Shown one piece after another: positions 52,462-61,129 of a stretch of 64,000 nt of DNA. A program made the position numbers and the translations under genes. How positions within the stretch are numbered: position 1 is the first letter of the stretch; every line of letters starts with the position of its first letter. This DNA is from Bacillota bacterium. GTDB taxonomy: Bacteria; Bacillota; Clostridia; Lachnospirales; Lachnospiraceae. The notes beneath the pieces were generated by a model. It ran no database searches. It saw nothing but the letters and a program-made list of their open reading frames with translations, and was not told the DNA's origin. The stretch spans positions 38,525 through 102,524 of the forward strand of contig JAEYSV010000023.1 in assembly GCA_023434365.1 (NCBI GenBank). The letters run 5' to 3'.

Positions 52462-55152
52462 TTATGCTAAGGTAACAATAATTTCATGGGTGTTATTATC
52501 TGATAATGAGAGAATCTCTTCTCTTGAGATTCCTGTAATCTCTTTTGGTTCCCCATTTAAGGTAATAGCAGTAACTTCATAACTGCCGGCATCTTTTCTT
52601 GCAGTGTTTTCATACACCACTTGAAGGGACTTGCCAGCAAAGACAAATTGAATACTTGCCTTGCCACCATCATCAAACTGTTCGGATACTAATTTTGGGG
52701 TAAATGTCAGGTTGCCTAATTTACCTTGAATTCCATACATCTGATTGATAGCAGTAAGTAAAAGCCAGCTTGCTGAGCCAGTTAAGTAGTGATACAGTCC
52801 GACCCCTTTATTGCTTATATATTCAGGGATACCAGGATAAATCTTGCTTTTTTCATAATCTTTGCAGTGGTTGTAAAGTGTAGAGATTACTTTATAGCCT
52901 TCTTTTGCAAAGCCTCTTTGATATAAGGAGTTGGCATACATAACCGCCATATGGGAAAATACTGCACCATTTTCCTTATGACCATAGGCAAAACCAAACA
53001 TTCTGCCGAGGTCTGTTTTGATTTCTCTAAAGTCAGTGTTTAATTTGTAGCCACCTACGGATTCATCGAAGAGGTATTGGTCACAGGCACGAATAATATC
53101 CTTCACCTGGCTGTCATCCGCCGTGTTTGACATAATCGCAAATACCTGGCCGGTTAACATCATTCGTACTCCGGCTTGATGATCGCCTTCTACTTTTCTT
53201 CCGGAATTATCATAATATCCATTAAACCAGGAATATCCATCCTTATTAGTGAGCCACTCTGTGTTACGGATATGATTTTTAATCCAGTTTGATTTGTTTT
53301 CTAAGTCAGTGGCTAGATCAAGGCAGGAGATCTCATATAATTCACCACTTACCCCTTTCATCACCTGATGGCAGTAGTCGGTTAGTAGCTGTTGTTTTGC
53401 TTTACTATCATCGTATAGGGAACAGTCAGTGGAAAGTAGCATAGCTATTTCTTTGGCTATCGTCACGGACTTAGTTCCTTTGGCATCAAGATGCTTAAGT
53501 AGTAGTGCCAAATCATGTAGATTACTACCGTATAGTGCGGTAAATGCTACGCTTTCGCCACGGTCTTTTGCCATATCTAGTGCATCGTTCCAGTCTGCAC
53601 CACGAAGACGGATATGACCATGGTCACCAACATCATAAAAGGCAGTCAGGTGTTGCACTAACAGATGTTCTAATATGGTTCCTTGATAGTCTTGCATAGT
53701 TTCAGTTCTTACATGGGTACCACTTTCCGGATGATAGGAGGTGTCTTTTTCTTCTCCGCGTACGGACTGCATATCTTTAAAGTAGTAGTTCCTTTCTAAA
53801 AGCAGATCAAGGTCACCTGTCTGTTGTATGTAGAGATTGGTTGTTAATAGTGGCCAGGAACCGTGGTCCATCCAGACGCGGGTAATGTTATTGCGGTCTG
53901 CAATAAATTCGCCTTGTTTCGTTCCGATAATGGTGGCATTAGTTCCGTCCATACGTACTCCGCCAAAGTTATCAAGAAGCATGGAGCGAACGCCATCCGG
54001 GTTCATAATCAGTAGAGCTAGGCAATCCTGCCATAAATCACGCCAGCCACGTCCACCTTTGCCATAATCGTGATGTGGAAGGAAAGAACAACCGTAGATA
54101 CGTCGTAACATTGGTTGGAAATTCACCCAGTACATCCAGTTATCAAAGTCCTCATTGCCTGACTGATACGTTACATTATTTTTCTCTATCCAGTATGCTT
54201 TGGTTTGTTCTAGGGATTGTTCGAAAGCAGCTTTTGTTAAAAATGGATTAATCATTTTTTCTAACTCAGCTTCTTCAGTGCCGTATGAAAGGGCAATCAC
54301 GTACGATTTTTCTTCCCCTGGATTAAGGGAAACCGTAGCAAAGCGAATACCACCGAGGGTCTCACAACCATTTACCTCGAAGCCTGATTCTACATAATCG
54401 ACATTGGTCGTCATGATTGCTTCAGGACACTCTAAGGAGCCACCGCACCCTATGTAATCTTCTACAACAGGATAAAAACCAACTGGTTTATTACCATTAT
54501 CCTCTTGACCAAATACGCCATAGACAACCGTATTTTTCTGATGACCACGTTCATCAAAGGTCAGAGTAGGGTTAATGACTACCCCTGTTTGTAGTGTTTT
54601 GGTGCGGTGGAGTAAAGAGGTTACGTGCCTATGGTCACGAATATTGTCAGCGGAGCGACCATACATTGGAATCGCTGCCGTAGGAGTTAGCGTCTGGGAA
54701 GAGGAGGAGGTATTCGTTACTGTTACCATCATTAATTCTACCTGCTCTTTGGTACATGGAACAAAGGAGGTTACGGTGGCTGTGATGCCATACTCCAAAG
54801 AGGTGCGAGTCAGTTTATGCCACATGAGACCTGCTTCTAGTGAAGTCTCTTCTTTTTGATCGGAGAATAAGTTGGCCTGTTGCTTAGCCGATACACCGGT
54901 AACTGACCAGGCTCCTTTTCCTTCTAAGGATAGCCAGAAGTTTCTGGTGGATTTGTTATTATGTAGATTCTCACTGCTGACTGGCTCCATTAAGAAGGTG
55001 TTCTGACTGGTTTTGCTGTCTCCGCCTAGTGTTGGGGTAAGACTGCTCATAATGCCGCTTTCGTTTGCAATTGGGAAATAAAGATACGATGTTTTTTCTG
55101 GATGTTCCAGATGAAAGGTTCCAAACTTGTCTAAATACTGATATTTTTTCAT
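52462..55152 (-). CDS. GH94 family disaccharide phosphorylase, possibly laminaribiose phosphorylase
   Basis: An 896-residue cytoplasmic phosphorylase that would split a beta-glucosyl disaccharide with inorganic phosphate into glucose 1-phosphate and glucose. Seen: an N-terminal beta-sandwich, the barrel motifs HHDYGKGGRGWRDLWQD near residue 355, GTKQGEFIADRNNITRVWMDHG near residue 415, and RLRGADWNDALDMAKDRGE near residue 520, where the Asp of DWND is the general acid in GH94. The length fits laminaribiose phosphorylases (about 890-910 residues) better than cellobiose phosphorylases (about 810). AAGGAAGG precedes the ATG. It is first in a five-gene operon. Confidence 0.87.
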   Translation of the reverse strand: MKKYQYLDKFGTFHLEHPEKTSYLYFPIANESGIMSSLTPTLGGDSKTSQNTFLMEPVSSENLHNNKSTRNFWLSLEGKGAWSVTGVSAKQQANLFSDQKEETSLEAGLMWHKLTRTSLEYGITATVTSFVPCTKEQVELMMVTVTNTSSSSQTLTPTAAIPMYGRSADNIRDHRHVTSLLHRTKTLQTGVVINPTLTFDERGHQKNTVVYGVFGQEDNGNKPVGFYPVVEDYIGCGGSLECPEAIMTTNVDYVESGFEVNGCETLGGIRFATVSLNPGEEKSYVIALSYGTEEAELEKMINPFLTKAAFEQSLEQTKAYWIEKNNVTYQSGNEDFDNWMYWVNFQPMLRRIYGCSFLPHHDYGKGGRGWRDLWQDCLALLIMNPDGVRSMLLDNFGGVRMDGTNATIIGTKQGEFIADRNNITRVWMDHGSWPLLTTNLYIQQTGDLDLLLERNYYFKDMQSVRGEEKDTSYHPESGTHVRTETMQDYQGTILEHLLVQHLTAFYDVGDHGHIRLRGADWNDALDMAKDRGESVAFTALYGSNLHDLALLLKHLDAKGTKSVTIAKEIAMLLSTDCSLYDDSKAKQQLLTDYCHQVMKGVSGELYEISCLDLATDLENKSNWIKNHIRNTEWLTNKDGYSWFNGYYDNSGRKVEGDHQAGVRMMLTGQVFAIMSNTADDSQVKDIIRACDQYLFDESVGGYKLNTDFREIKTDLGRMFGFAYGHKENGAVFSHMAVMYANSLYQRGFAKEGYKVISTLYNHCKDYEKSKIYPGIPEYISNKGVGLYHYLTGSASWLLLTAINQMYGIQGKLGNLTFTPKLVSEQFDDGGKASIQFVFAGKSLQVVYENTARKDAGSYEVTAITLNGEPKEITGISREEILSLSDNNTHEIIVTLA

Positions 55153-55189
55153 TGTCTATCCTTCCTTTGCTCTTTTTGGTTTTGGGGGC

Positions 55190-55229
55190 GTCAAAAGCCT
55201 TTGTAGTTTGGTGGTTTGTCAATTTGCAC
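55190..55229 (+). repeat. GTCAAAAGCC...GTCAAT repeat, copy 2
   Basis: GTCAAAAGCC (55190-55199) and GTCAATTTGCAC (55218-55229) are 18 bases apart, as at 3155-3188 and similar to 63888-63928. It lies just upstream of the GH94 gene, on the other strand. Sequence after it (ATTCGCA...GGATGA, ~55267-55292) resembles the same zone after copy 3. Confidence 0.55.
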
Positions 55230-55730
55230 TTTTGGTGTTGGTCAAGCAAGTATAAAACATATTTTATTCGCAGCATGCTTAGCTCGGATGATGTCGTTGC
55301 GGTACGTAGAGTTGTAGGGCTTGTCTAATACTTTTTGAGGACAATATGACAAGGCTAAGTTCTTGGGGCTTTTGAACTTTAAAAAGATTTATTTATAGTT
55401 TAATTGTAACAAAGAATAGGGGAGGTAACGATTCAGATTTTTGAGGTTAATGGGCAATATTTTTACATAATTCTTGGAATATTTTCTGATATGGATTATT
55501 TAGGATTTGTTGGATGAAACAGGGGGATATTTCTTGGCTGGTGTCAAAAAAGTATGTAGACTTAAAGGTGTGGTTATAGATAAAACCTATAGCCAACTCG
55601 AAATAAAAACTAATTTACAATAAGTGATATCGATGATAATATAGTCATATTCTTTAGCAGACAGGAATTTTTGGTGGAACATAAATAACGAAGACATTAC
55701 GATAGATATCATTCTACAGGAGGAAAAGAG
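55230..55730. other. Intergenic region between GH94 and LysR genes
   Basis: Beyond the repeat, this region has one hairpin (TGGTTATAG with CTATAGCCA, 55571-55595) and AT-rich DNA. It must hold the divergent promoters of the phosphorylase operon and the LysR-met operon. I found no SAM or T-box riboswitch signature. Confidence 0.5.
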
Positions 55731-56642
55731 ATGACTCTACAACAGCTAAGATATGCCATTATGGTTTCGAATACGAACTCAATGAATGAAGCGGCAAAGC
55801 GCTTATTTATCTCCCAGCCGAGTTTATCGGGGGCAATTAAAGAGCTGGAGGAGGAGATGAATCTTGTGATTTTTGCCAGAAGTAGTAGGGGAGTTACCGT
55901 TACTGCTGAGGGGGAAGAATTTTTAGGTTATGCCAGACAGGTGCTTAGTCAGGTGGAACTTCTGAATGAGAAATATCTGGATGGACAAAACATAAAGAAA
56001 AAGTTTGGAGTCTCGACGCAGCATTATTCGTTTGCGGTAAAAGCCTTTGTGGAGATGGTGAAGGGGTTTGACTTAAATGAGTATGAGTTTGCAATTAGGG
56101 AAACAAGAACCTTTGATGTGTTAAATGATGTTAAGCAAGGGAAAAGCGAAATCGGGGTTTTATATATCAATGAGTTTAATGAAAAGGTGATGCAGAAGTT
56201 ATTTAAAGAACATGGAGTGGAGTTTCACGAGCTGTTTCCTTGTAAAGCTTATGTCTACTTGTATAAAGGGCATCCACTTGCGAATAGTCAAATGATTACA
56301 ATGCAGGAGTTAGAAGAGTATCCTTGTCTATCATTTGAACAGGGGGAAAATAATTCGTTCTATTTTGCAGAGGAGATCTTAAGTACGTACGAATATAAGA
56401 AAACGATAAAGGCTTGTGACAGAGCGACTATATTGAATCTGATGGTAGGACTTAATGGTTATACTTTATGTTCTGGAATCATTTGTGAGGAACTCAATGG
56501 TGGAGATTATCTAACGGTTCCGCTTGATACCAATGAAACGATGAGGATTGGTTATATCACAAAAGTGGATACACCACTTAGCCACATTGGAACCCAGTAC
56601 ATTGATGAACTGAAGTTATATATTGAGCAAGTATCAAAATAG
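55731..56642 (+). CDS. LysR-family transcriptional regulator of the methionine transporter
   Basis: A 303-residue LTTR. The N-terminal HTH (MNEAAKRLFISQPSLSGAIKELEEEM) is followed by the GVTVTAEGEEFL linker and a periplasmic-binding-protein-like effector domain. AGGAGG precedes the ATG. The metN start lies 13 bases after its stop, so regulator and transporter are cotranscribed. It probably controls methionine uptake, since LysR regulators of this kind often do so, but the effector is not evident from sequence. Confidence 0.9.
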   Translation: MTLQQLRYAIMVSNTNSMNEAAKRLFISQPSLSGAIKELEEEMNLVIFARSSRGVTVTAEGEEFLGYARQVLSQVELLNEKYLDGQNIKKKFGVSTQHYSFAVKAFVEMVKGFDLNEYEFAIRETRTFDVLNDVKQGKSEIGVLYINEFNEKVMQKLFKEHGVEFHELFPCKAYVYLYKGHPLANSQMITMQELEEYPCLSFEQGENNSFYFAEEILSTYEYKKTIKACDRATILNLMVGLNGYTLCSGIICEELNGGDYLTVPLDTNETMRIGYITKVDTPLSHIGTQYIDELKLYIEQVSK

Positions 56643-56655
56643 GAGGAAGAGGCAA

Positions 56656-57687
56656 ATGAACAGTTTAATTGAAGTAGTAGGTCTCTCCAAATTATTTGAG
56701 ACAAAGGAGCGGGAAGTTCATGCTCTTAACGACATTAATTTGTCGATTCAAAAAGGAGAGATTTATGGCATTATAGGAATGAGTGGGGCAGGGAAAAGTA
56801 CATTAGTACGATGCCTCAATTATCTGGAGAGACCAACGCAGGGGAAAGTTTTAATTGAGGGTAAGGATTTGTCTGTTATGAAAGACAAGGAATTGCGTCA
56901 GGTTCGAAGTGACATTGCGATGATCTTTCAGCATTTTAATCTGCTGATGCAAAAAAATGTATTAGACAACATCAGCTTTCCGCTTAAAATAGCGGGTGTG
57001 CATAAAAATGAGGCCAAGAAGCGGGCGCTTGAATTACTTCGAATTGTTGGGATGGAGGAGAAGGCGAAGGCCTATCCGGCACAGCTTTCCGGAGGGCAAA
57101 AACAAAGGGTGGCGATTGCCAGAGCACTTGCTGCTAATCCAAAAATATTGTTGTGTGACGAGGCAACGAGTGCTTTGGATCCACAAACAACAAAGTCTAT
57201 CTTAAAGCTGTTAAAAGAGATTAATGAACAATATGGAATTACGATTGTCATCATCACTCATGAAATGAGTGTCGTACATGAAATCTGTACCCATGTAGGC
57301 ATTATCAGTAATGGGAATCTGGTGGAACAGGGCCGGGTATTAGATGTGTTTCAACATCCAAAAACAAAAGAGGCAAAGGACTTAATTCAAAAGACAGGTT
57401 CAAAGCCCTTAGATGATCGTAGTAAGGAGGTTCCGTTACTGAATGCCAGTGAAGTAATCCGAATTGTATTTACCAAGAATTCTTCCTACGAACCTGTGAT
57501 TGCGAATATGATACTCAAATTCCAGGCGCCAGTGAATATCCTAAAGGCAGATACCAAAAACATTGGTGGAATTGCTTACGGGGAAATGATTCTCGGTTTA
57601 AATGGTGAGAAACATAGAAGAGATGAAATCAAGCAGTACTTAAAAGACCGGGGATTAGAAGTAGAGGAGGTGCAGGATAATGTTTGA
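56656..57687 (+). CDS. metN: Methionine ABC transporter ATP-binding protein
   Basis: A 343-residue ATPase of the D-/L-methionine importer. Walker A GMSGAGKST near residue 38, Q-loop FQHFNLL, signature LSGGQKQRVAIARAL near residue 140, and Walker B ILLCDEAT. The C-terminal 90 residues form the NIL/ACT-like domain that binds methionine for feedback inhibition in MetN. The ORF is open from 56623, but AGGAGGAAGAGG before the ATG at 56656 sets the start. It overlaps metI by 8 bases. Confidence 0.94.
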   Translation: MNSLIEVVGLSKLFETKEREVHALNDINLSIQKGEIYGIIGMSGAGKSTLVRCLNYLERPTQGKVLIEGKDLSVMKDKELRQVRSDIAMIFQHFNLLMQKNVLDNISFPLKIAGVHKNEAKKRALELLRIVGMEEKAKAYPAQLSGGQKQRVAIARALAANPKILLCDEATSALDPQTTKSILKLLKEINEQYGITIVIITHEMSVVHEICTHVGIISNGNLVEQGRVLDVFQHPKTKEAKDLIQKTGSKPLDDRSKEVPLLNASEVIRIVFTKNSSYEPVIANMILKFQAPVNILKADTKNIGGIAYGEMILGLNGEKHRRDEIKQYLKDRGLEVEEVQDNV

Positions 57688-58342
57688 TGAAGCTGTAATC
57701 AAGATGCTACTTTTAGGGATTCAGGAAACCTTATATATGACGCTTTTGTCTACGCTATTTAGTTATCTCTTTGGTCTGCCTCTTGGAATTGCCTTGACGG
57801 TTACCGATAAAGAAGGAATTAGTCCAAACAGAGTGATTTATAAGATATTAGATGTCTTATCTAACATTATACGAAGCGTACCATTTCTTATCCTATTGAT
57901 TGTAATCATTCCGTTAACCAAATTAATTGTTGGGCAAAGTTATGGTTCTACTGCAACGGTAGTGCCTTTGGTGGTAGCAGCCGTTCCATTCATCGGAAGA
58001 ATGGTGGAATCCTCTTTAAAGGAAGTTGATAAAGGGGTCATCGAGGCAGCTCAGTCGATGGGAGCCAGCAAATTCACCATTGTTTTCAGAGTATTACTGG
58101 TAGAGGCTAGAACCTCCTTATTAGTTGGGGCTACTATCGCAATCGGAACTATACTTGGCTATTCCGCGATGGCGGGGGTAGTTGGTGGTGGAGGACTTGG
58201 AGATATTGCCATTCGATATGGATATTATCGCTATCAGGCAGATATCATGATCGTTACCATAATCTTGTTAGTGCTACTGGTACAGATTTTCCAAACGGTT
58301 GGGATGTTTATCTCAAAACGATTAGACAGAAGAATTAATTAA
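57680..58342 (+). CDS. metI: Methionine ABC transporter permease
   Basis: A 220-residue permease with five predicted membrane segments and the EAA-type loop EAAQSMGASKFTI near residue 130, which contacts MetN. The IIRSVPFLILLIVIIP stretch and the YSAMAGVVGGGGLGDIA motif are typical of MetI. It starts within the end of metN. An A-rich tandem stretch lies between this gene and metQ. Confidence 0.94.
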   Translation: MFDEAVIKMLLLGIQETLYMTLLSTLFSYLFGLPLGIALTVTDKEGISPNRVIYKILDVLSNIIRSVPFLILLIVIIPLTKLIVGQSYGSTATVVPLVVAAVPFIGRMVESSLKEVDKGVIEAAQSMGASKFTIVFRVLLVEARTSLLVGATIAIGTILGYSAMAGVVGGGGLGDIAIRYGYYRYQADIMIVTIILLVLLVQIFQTVGMFISKRLDRRIN

Positions 58343-58348
58343 ATCAAA

Positions 58349-58400
58349 GAAAAAAAAGAATCAGATAAAAAATCAAAAAAAGAATCAAATAAAAAATAGA
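58349..58400 (+). repeat. A-rich tandem duplication upstream of metQ
   Basis: Two adjacent copies of a roughly 24-base unit of the form AAAAAAGAATCARATAAAAAAT, ending before the ribosome binding site of metQ. The unpaired A-rich leader may help translation of the abundant lipoprotein. Confidence 0.6.
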
Positions 58401-58429
58401 ACATTGTATATTAAAAGGAGGAAATTGAT

Positions 58430-59260
58430 ATGAAGAAATTGATTAGTATTATATTAGTTTTATCACTTGTTTTAGTGGGTGTAACAGCATGTGGTAACAA
58501 AGAGACAGGGACTGGAGCGGATGTGGCGGACAAAACAATTAAGATTGCGGCTTCTGCTACTCCTCATGCCGAAATTTTAGAGAAAGTAAAAGAACTGTTA
58601 GCGAAAGATGGTTGGACGTTAGATATCGTTGTATTTAATGATTATGTTCAGCCTAACAATGTAGTAGAGAGTGGAGAATTTGACGCAAACTATTTTCAAC
58701 ACATTCCTTACCTTGATAGCTTCAATGTAGAACATAAAACTCATTTGGTGAATGCAGGTGGAATTCATTATGAACCATTTGGCATCTACCCAGGAAAGAA
58801 AGCGGATTTGGCTTCGTTAGAATCAGGGGATGTAATCGCGGTACCAAATGATACGACAAATGAAGCCAGAGCACTACTATTATTACAGGATAATGGAATA
58901 ATTACCTTAAAAGAGGGAGTAGGATTAGAAGCTACCATCAATGACATTGTTGAAAACCCAAAGGATATTACGATTAAAGAATTAGAAGCAGCACAGGTTT
59001 CCAGAGTGGTAGATGAAGTAGCATTGGTTGTTCTTAATGGAAACTATGCGCTTGAAGCAAAATTCTCTGTAGCAAAGGACGCGATTGCTTATGAAAAATC
59101 TGATTCTGATGCCGCAAAGACTTACGTGAATGTCATTGCAGTTAAAGAGGGGAACGAAAAGAAGGAAGGAATTGTTGCTTTAGTTGAGGCATTAAAGTCT
59201 GATGAAATCACCAAATATATTGAGGACACATATGATGGGGCAGTAATCCCTTTTAAATAA
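58430..59260 (+). CDS. metQ: Methionine-binding lipoprotein, NlpA/MetQ family
   Basis: A 276-residue surface lipoprotein. The signal peptide is followed by the lipobox VTAC with lipidated Cys at residue 21. The mature part has ASATPHAEILE, VFNDYVQPNNVVESGEFDANYFQHIPYL and VAVPNDTTNEARALLLL (first residue I or V), all typical of MetQ/NlpA. AAAGGAGG precedes the ATG. Third gene of metNIQ. Confidence 0.94.
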   Translation: MKKLISIILVLSLVLVGVTACGNKETGTGADVADKTIKIAASATPHAEILEKVKELLAKDGWTLDIVVFNDYVQPNNVVESGEFDANYFQHIPYLDSFNVEHKTHLVNAGGIHYEPFGIYPGKKADLASLESGDVIAVPNDTTNEARALLLLQDNGIITLKEGVGLEATINDIVENPKDITIKELEAAQVSRVVDEVALVVLNGNYALEAKFSVAKDAIAYEKSDSDAAKTYVNVIAVKEGNEKKEGIVALVEALKSDEITKYIEDTYDGAVIPFK

Positions 59261-59329
59261 AAAAATAGATAATGGAATGCCGGAATTGAGTCATTTTTTA
59301 GTGAGAAAAGAGAATTTGTAAAAGTGAAA

Positions 59330-59358
59330 TTGACATAGATGTTATTTTATGTTATATT
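59330..59358 (+). promoter_or_regulatory. Sigma-A promoter of the riboswitch-pyk operon
   Basis: TTGACA (59330-59335), a 17-base spacer and TATATT (59353-59358), directly upstream of the riboswitch. Confidence 0.85.
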
Positions 59359-59367
59359 TCATCGTAA

Positions 59368-59463
59368 TAAAAGGGAGTAGTTAACACCGAATGATGTTCG
59401 ATGTTTACTGGACCGTCAGTACGATTCTTTGAATCCGGTTAGTAACTAAGTAGCGAGACTTTT
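59368..59463 (+). promoter_or_regulatory. yybP-ykoY (Mn2+-sensing) riboswitch aptamer
   Basis: The segment begins AAAAGGGAGTAG and ends GTAGCGAGACTTTT, matching the two conserved internal loops of the yybP-ykoY aptamer (GGGGAGTAG and GCAAGAC in most members). P1 forms from AAAAG and CTTTT; a small P2 hairpin is CGAA/TTCG; P3 includes the conserved ACCGTCAGTACG strand, GATTC/GAATC and CGGT. P4 is absent, as in many members. In studied cases Mn2+ holds the two loops together and turns the gene on. The 3' strand of P1 is shared with a terminator just after. Confidence 0.85.
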
Positions 59464-59498
59464 GTTGTTCTTTTTGTACGACAAAAGTCTCGCTTTTT
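59453..59498 (+). terminator. Riboswitch-controlled terminator
   Basis: GCGAGACTTTTGT (59453-59465) pairs with ACAAAAGTCTCGC (59481-59493), followed by five T. The 5' arm is the same CGAGAC/CTTTT segment needed by the aptamer, so metal binding and termination compete. The gap to pyk (59499-59683) holds only a 61-codon ORF without evidence of coding. Confidence 0.9.
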
Positions 59499-59683
59499 GT
59501 GTGGTTTTATGGTTATTGGTGCCAAATGGAAAATCACATAAAACATAGAGAAATTGTGTACATATTAAGTTTTAGTGGCGTATTGGATAGAATGAATTGG
59601 CAAGATGGTGAAAATAAGTACTCACCTTTTAGTAAAACAATAAAATATTATGAAACTATATATGAGACTGGAGACAGATTATA

Positions 59684-61099
59684 ATGAGAAAAACAAAAAT
59701 CATATGCACAATGGGACCAGCAACGGAAACAATGGAAGTTTTAGAACAATTAGTGATGGAGGGAATGAATGTAGCAAGACTTAATTTCTCTCATGGCAAT
59801 TATGAGATTCAGTTAAATAGAATCAAGATGATTCGTGAAGCACGTGAAAAGTGTAACAAACCGGTGGCAATCTTACTTGATACCAAGGGTCCTGAAATCA
59901 GAATTGGAGATTTTGGTACGGGTAAAGTGAAGTTAGTAGCAGGCCAATCATTTACCCTGACAGGAAGAGAACTTTTAGGAGACGAAACGATTGTAAGTAT
60001 TAAGTATCCAGACCTTTATAAGGATGTAAAAAAAGGCACCCAGATTCTTATTGATGATGGCTTGGTGGAACTTATTGTTGAGTCAGTGGAGGGCATGGAT
60101 ATTCACTGTATCGTAAAAAATGATGGTGCTATTTCTAACTACAAGGGAGTAAATGTTCCTGGAGTACATGTTCAAATGCCTTATATGAGTGAAAAAGATA
60201 GAGAAGATATCTTATTTGGGATTCAACACGATGTGGATTTTATTGCAGCTTCCTTTGTGCGATGCGCAGACGATGTTAGAGAGATAAGGACTTTGCTCAA
60301 TGAGAATGGTGGCGAGCAGATTAACATTATTGCAAAGATTGAAAACCAGGAAGGTGTAGATAATATAGATGAGATTATTGCTGAAGCAGACGGTATTATG
60401 ATTGCCAGAGGCGATATGGGTGTTGAACTTCCTGGAGAAGAAGTACCTATTGTACAGAAAATGATTATTAAGAAGGTTTACAAAGAAGGAAAGCAGGTTA
60501 TTACTGCGACTCAGATGCTTGACTCAATGATGAACAATCCTAGACCTACAAGAGCAGAAACTGCCGATGTTGCCAATGCGATATATGATGGTACGAGTGC
60601 AATTATGCTTTCTGGTGAAACAGCCGCAGGCAAATTCCCTGTGGAAGCTTTAAAGACAATGGTAAGAATTGCAGAAAAGACAGAAGGAGATATTGATTAT
60701 AAAAAACGTTTTAAACTGTATGACAGAGTCTCTAATCCGGATGTTACAGATGCAATCAGTCATGCGACCTGCACGACTGCACACGATCTGAATGCTAGTG
60801 CCATTGTTACAGTAACAAAGTCTGGTAGATCTGCGAGAATGATTTCCAAATACCGACCAGATTGTGATATCATTAGCTGTACGATTGAAGAAAAAGTTAG
60901 TCGACAATTATGTCTATCGTGGGGAGTAATTCCTGTTTTAGTTGAGGAAAAAAGTGATTTATTTGAATTATTCTCTCATGCAATAGAAGTAGCAACAAAA
61001 CAGCAGTTGTTACATAAAGGGGATATTGCAGTGATAACCTCTGGTGTACCAATTGGTATCTCAGGAACAACGAACATGATAAAAGTTCAGACTGTGTAA
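59684..61099 (+). CDS. pyk: Pyruvate kinase
   Basis: A 471-residue glycolytic enzyme transferring phosphate from phosphoenolpyruvate to ADP. Seen: KIICTMGPA at the N terminus, MNVARLNFSHG with the active-site Arg, ILLDTKGPEIR, the metal and K+ site region IIAKIENQEGVDN with catalytic Lys, MIARGDMGVELP, and ATQMLDSMMNNPRPTRAE. There is no additional C-terminal phosphotransfer domain found in Bacillus-type enzymes. GGAG lies 13 bases before the ATG, with AT-rich DNA between. Location under a Mn2+ riboswitch is unusual, though the enzyme can use Mn2+ in place of Mg2+. Confidence 0.95.
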   Translation: MRKTKIICTMGPATETMEVLEQLVMEGMNVARLNFSHGNYEIQLNRIKMIREAREKCNKPVAILLDTKGPEIRIGDFGTGKVKLVAGQSFTLTGRELLGDETIVSIKYPDLYKDVKKGTQILIDDGLVELIVESVEGMDIHCIVKNDGAISNYKGVNVPGVHVQMPYMSEKDREDILFGIQHDVDFIAASFVRCADDVREIRTLLNENGGEQINIIAKIENQEGVDNIDEIIAEADGIMIARGDMGVELPGEEVPIVQKMIIKKVYKEGKQVITATQMLDSMMNNPRPTRAETADVANAIYDGTSAIMLSGETAAGKFPVEALKTMVRIAEKTEGDIDYKKRFKLYDRVSNPDVTDAISHATCTTAHDLNASAIVTVTKSGRSARMISKYRPDCDIISCTIEEKVSRQLCLSWGVIPVLVEEKSDLFELFSHAIEVATKQQLLHKGDIAVITSGVPIGISGTTNMIKVQTV

Positions 61100-61129
61100 G
61101 TCTAGCCTCAGAAAGGATGGCAAAGTAGT

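Noticed and set aside
55331..55730. SAM-type riboswitch for the LysR-met operon
   Set aside because: One hairpin is present, but none of the conserved S-box sequences.
59499..59684. 61-codon ORF between the riboswitch terminator and pyk
   Set aside because: Its GTG lies in the terminator tail, there is no ribosome site, and the peptide has no recognisable features.
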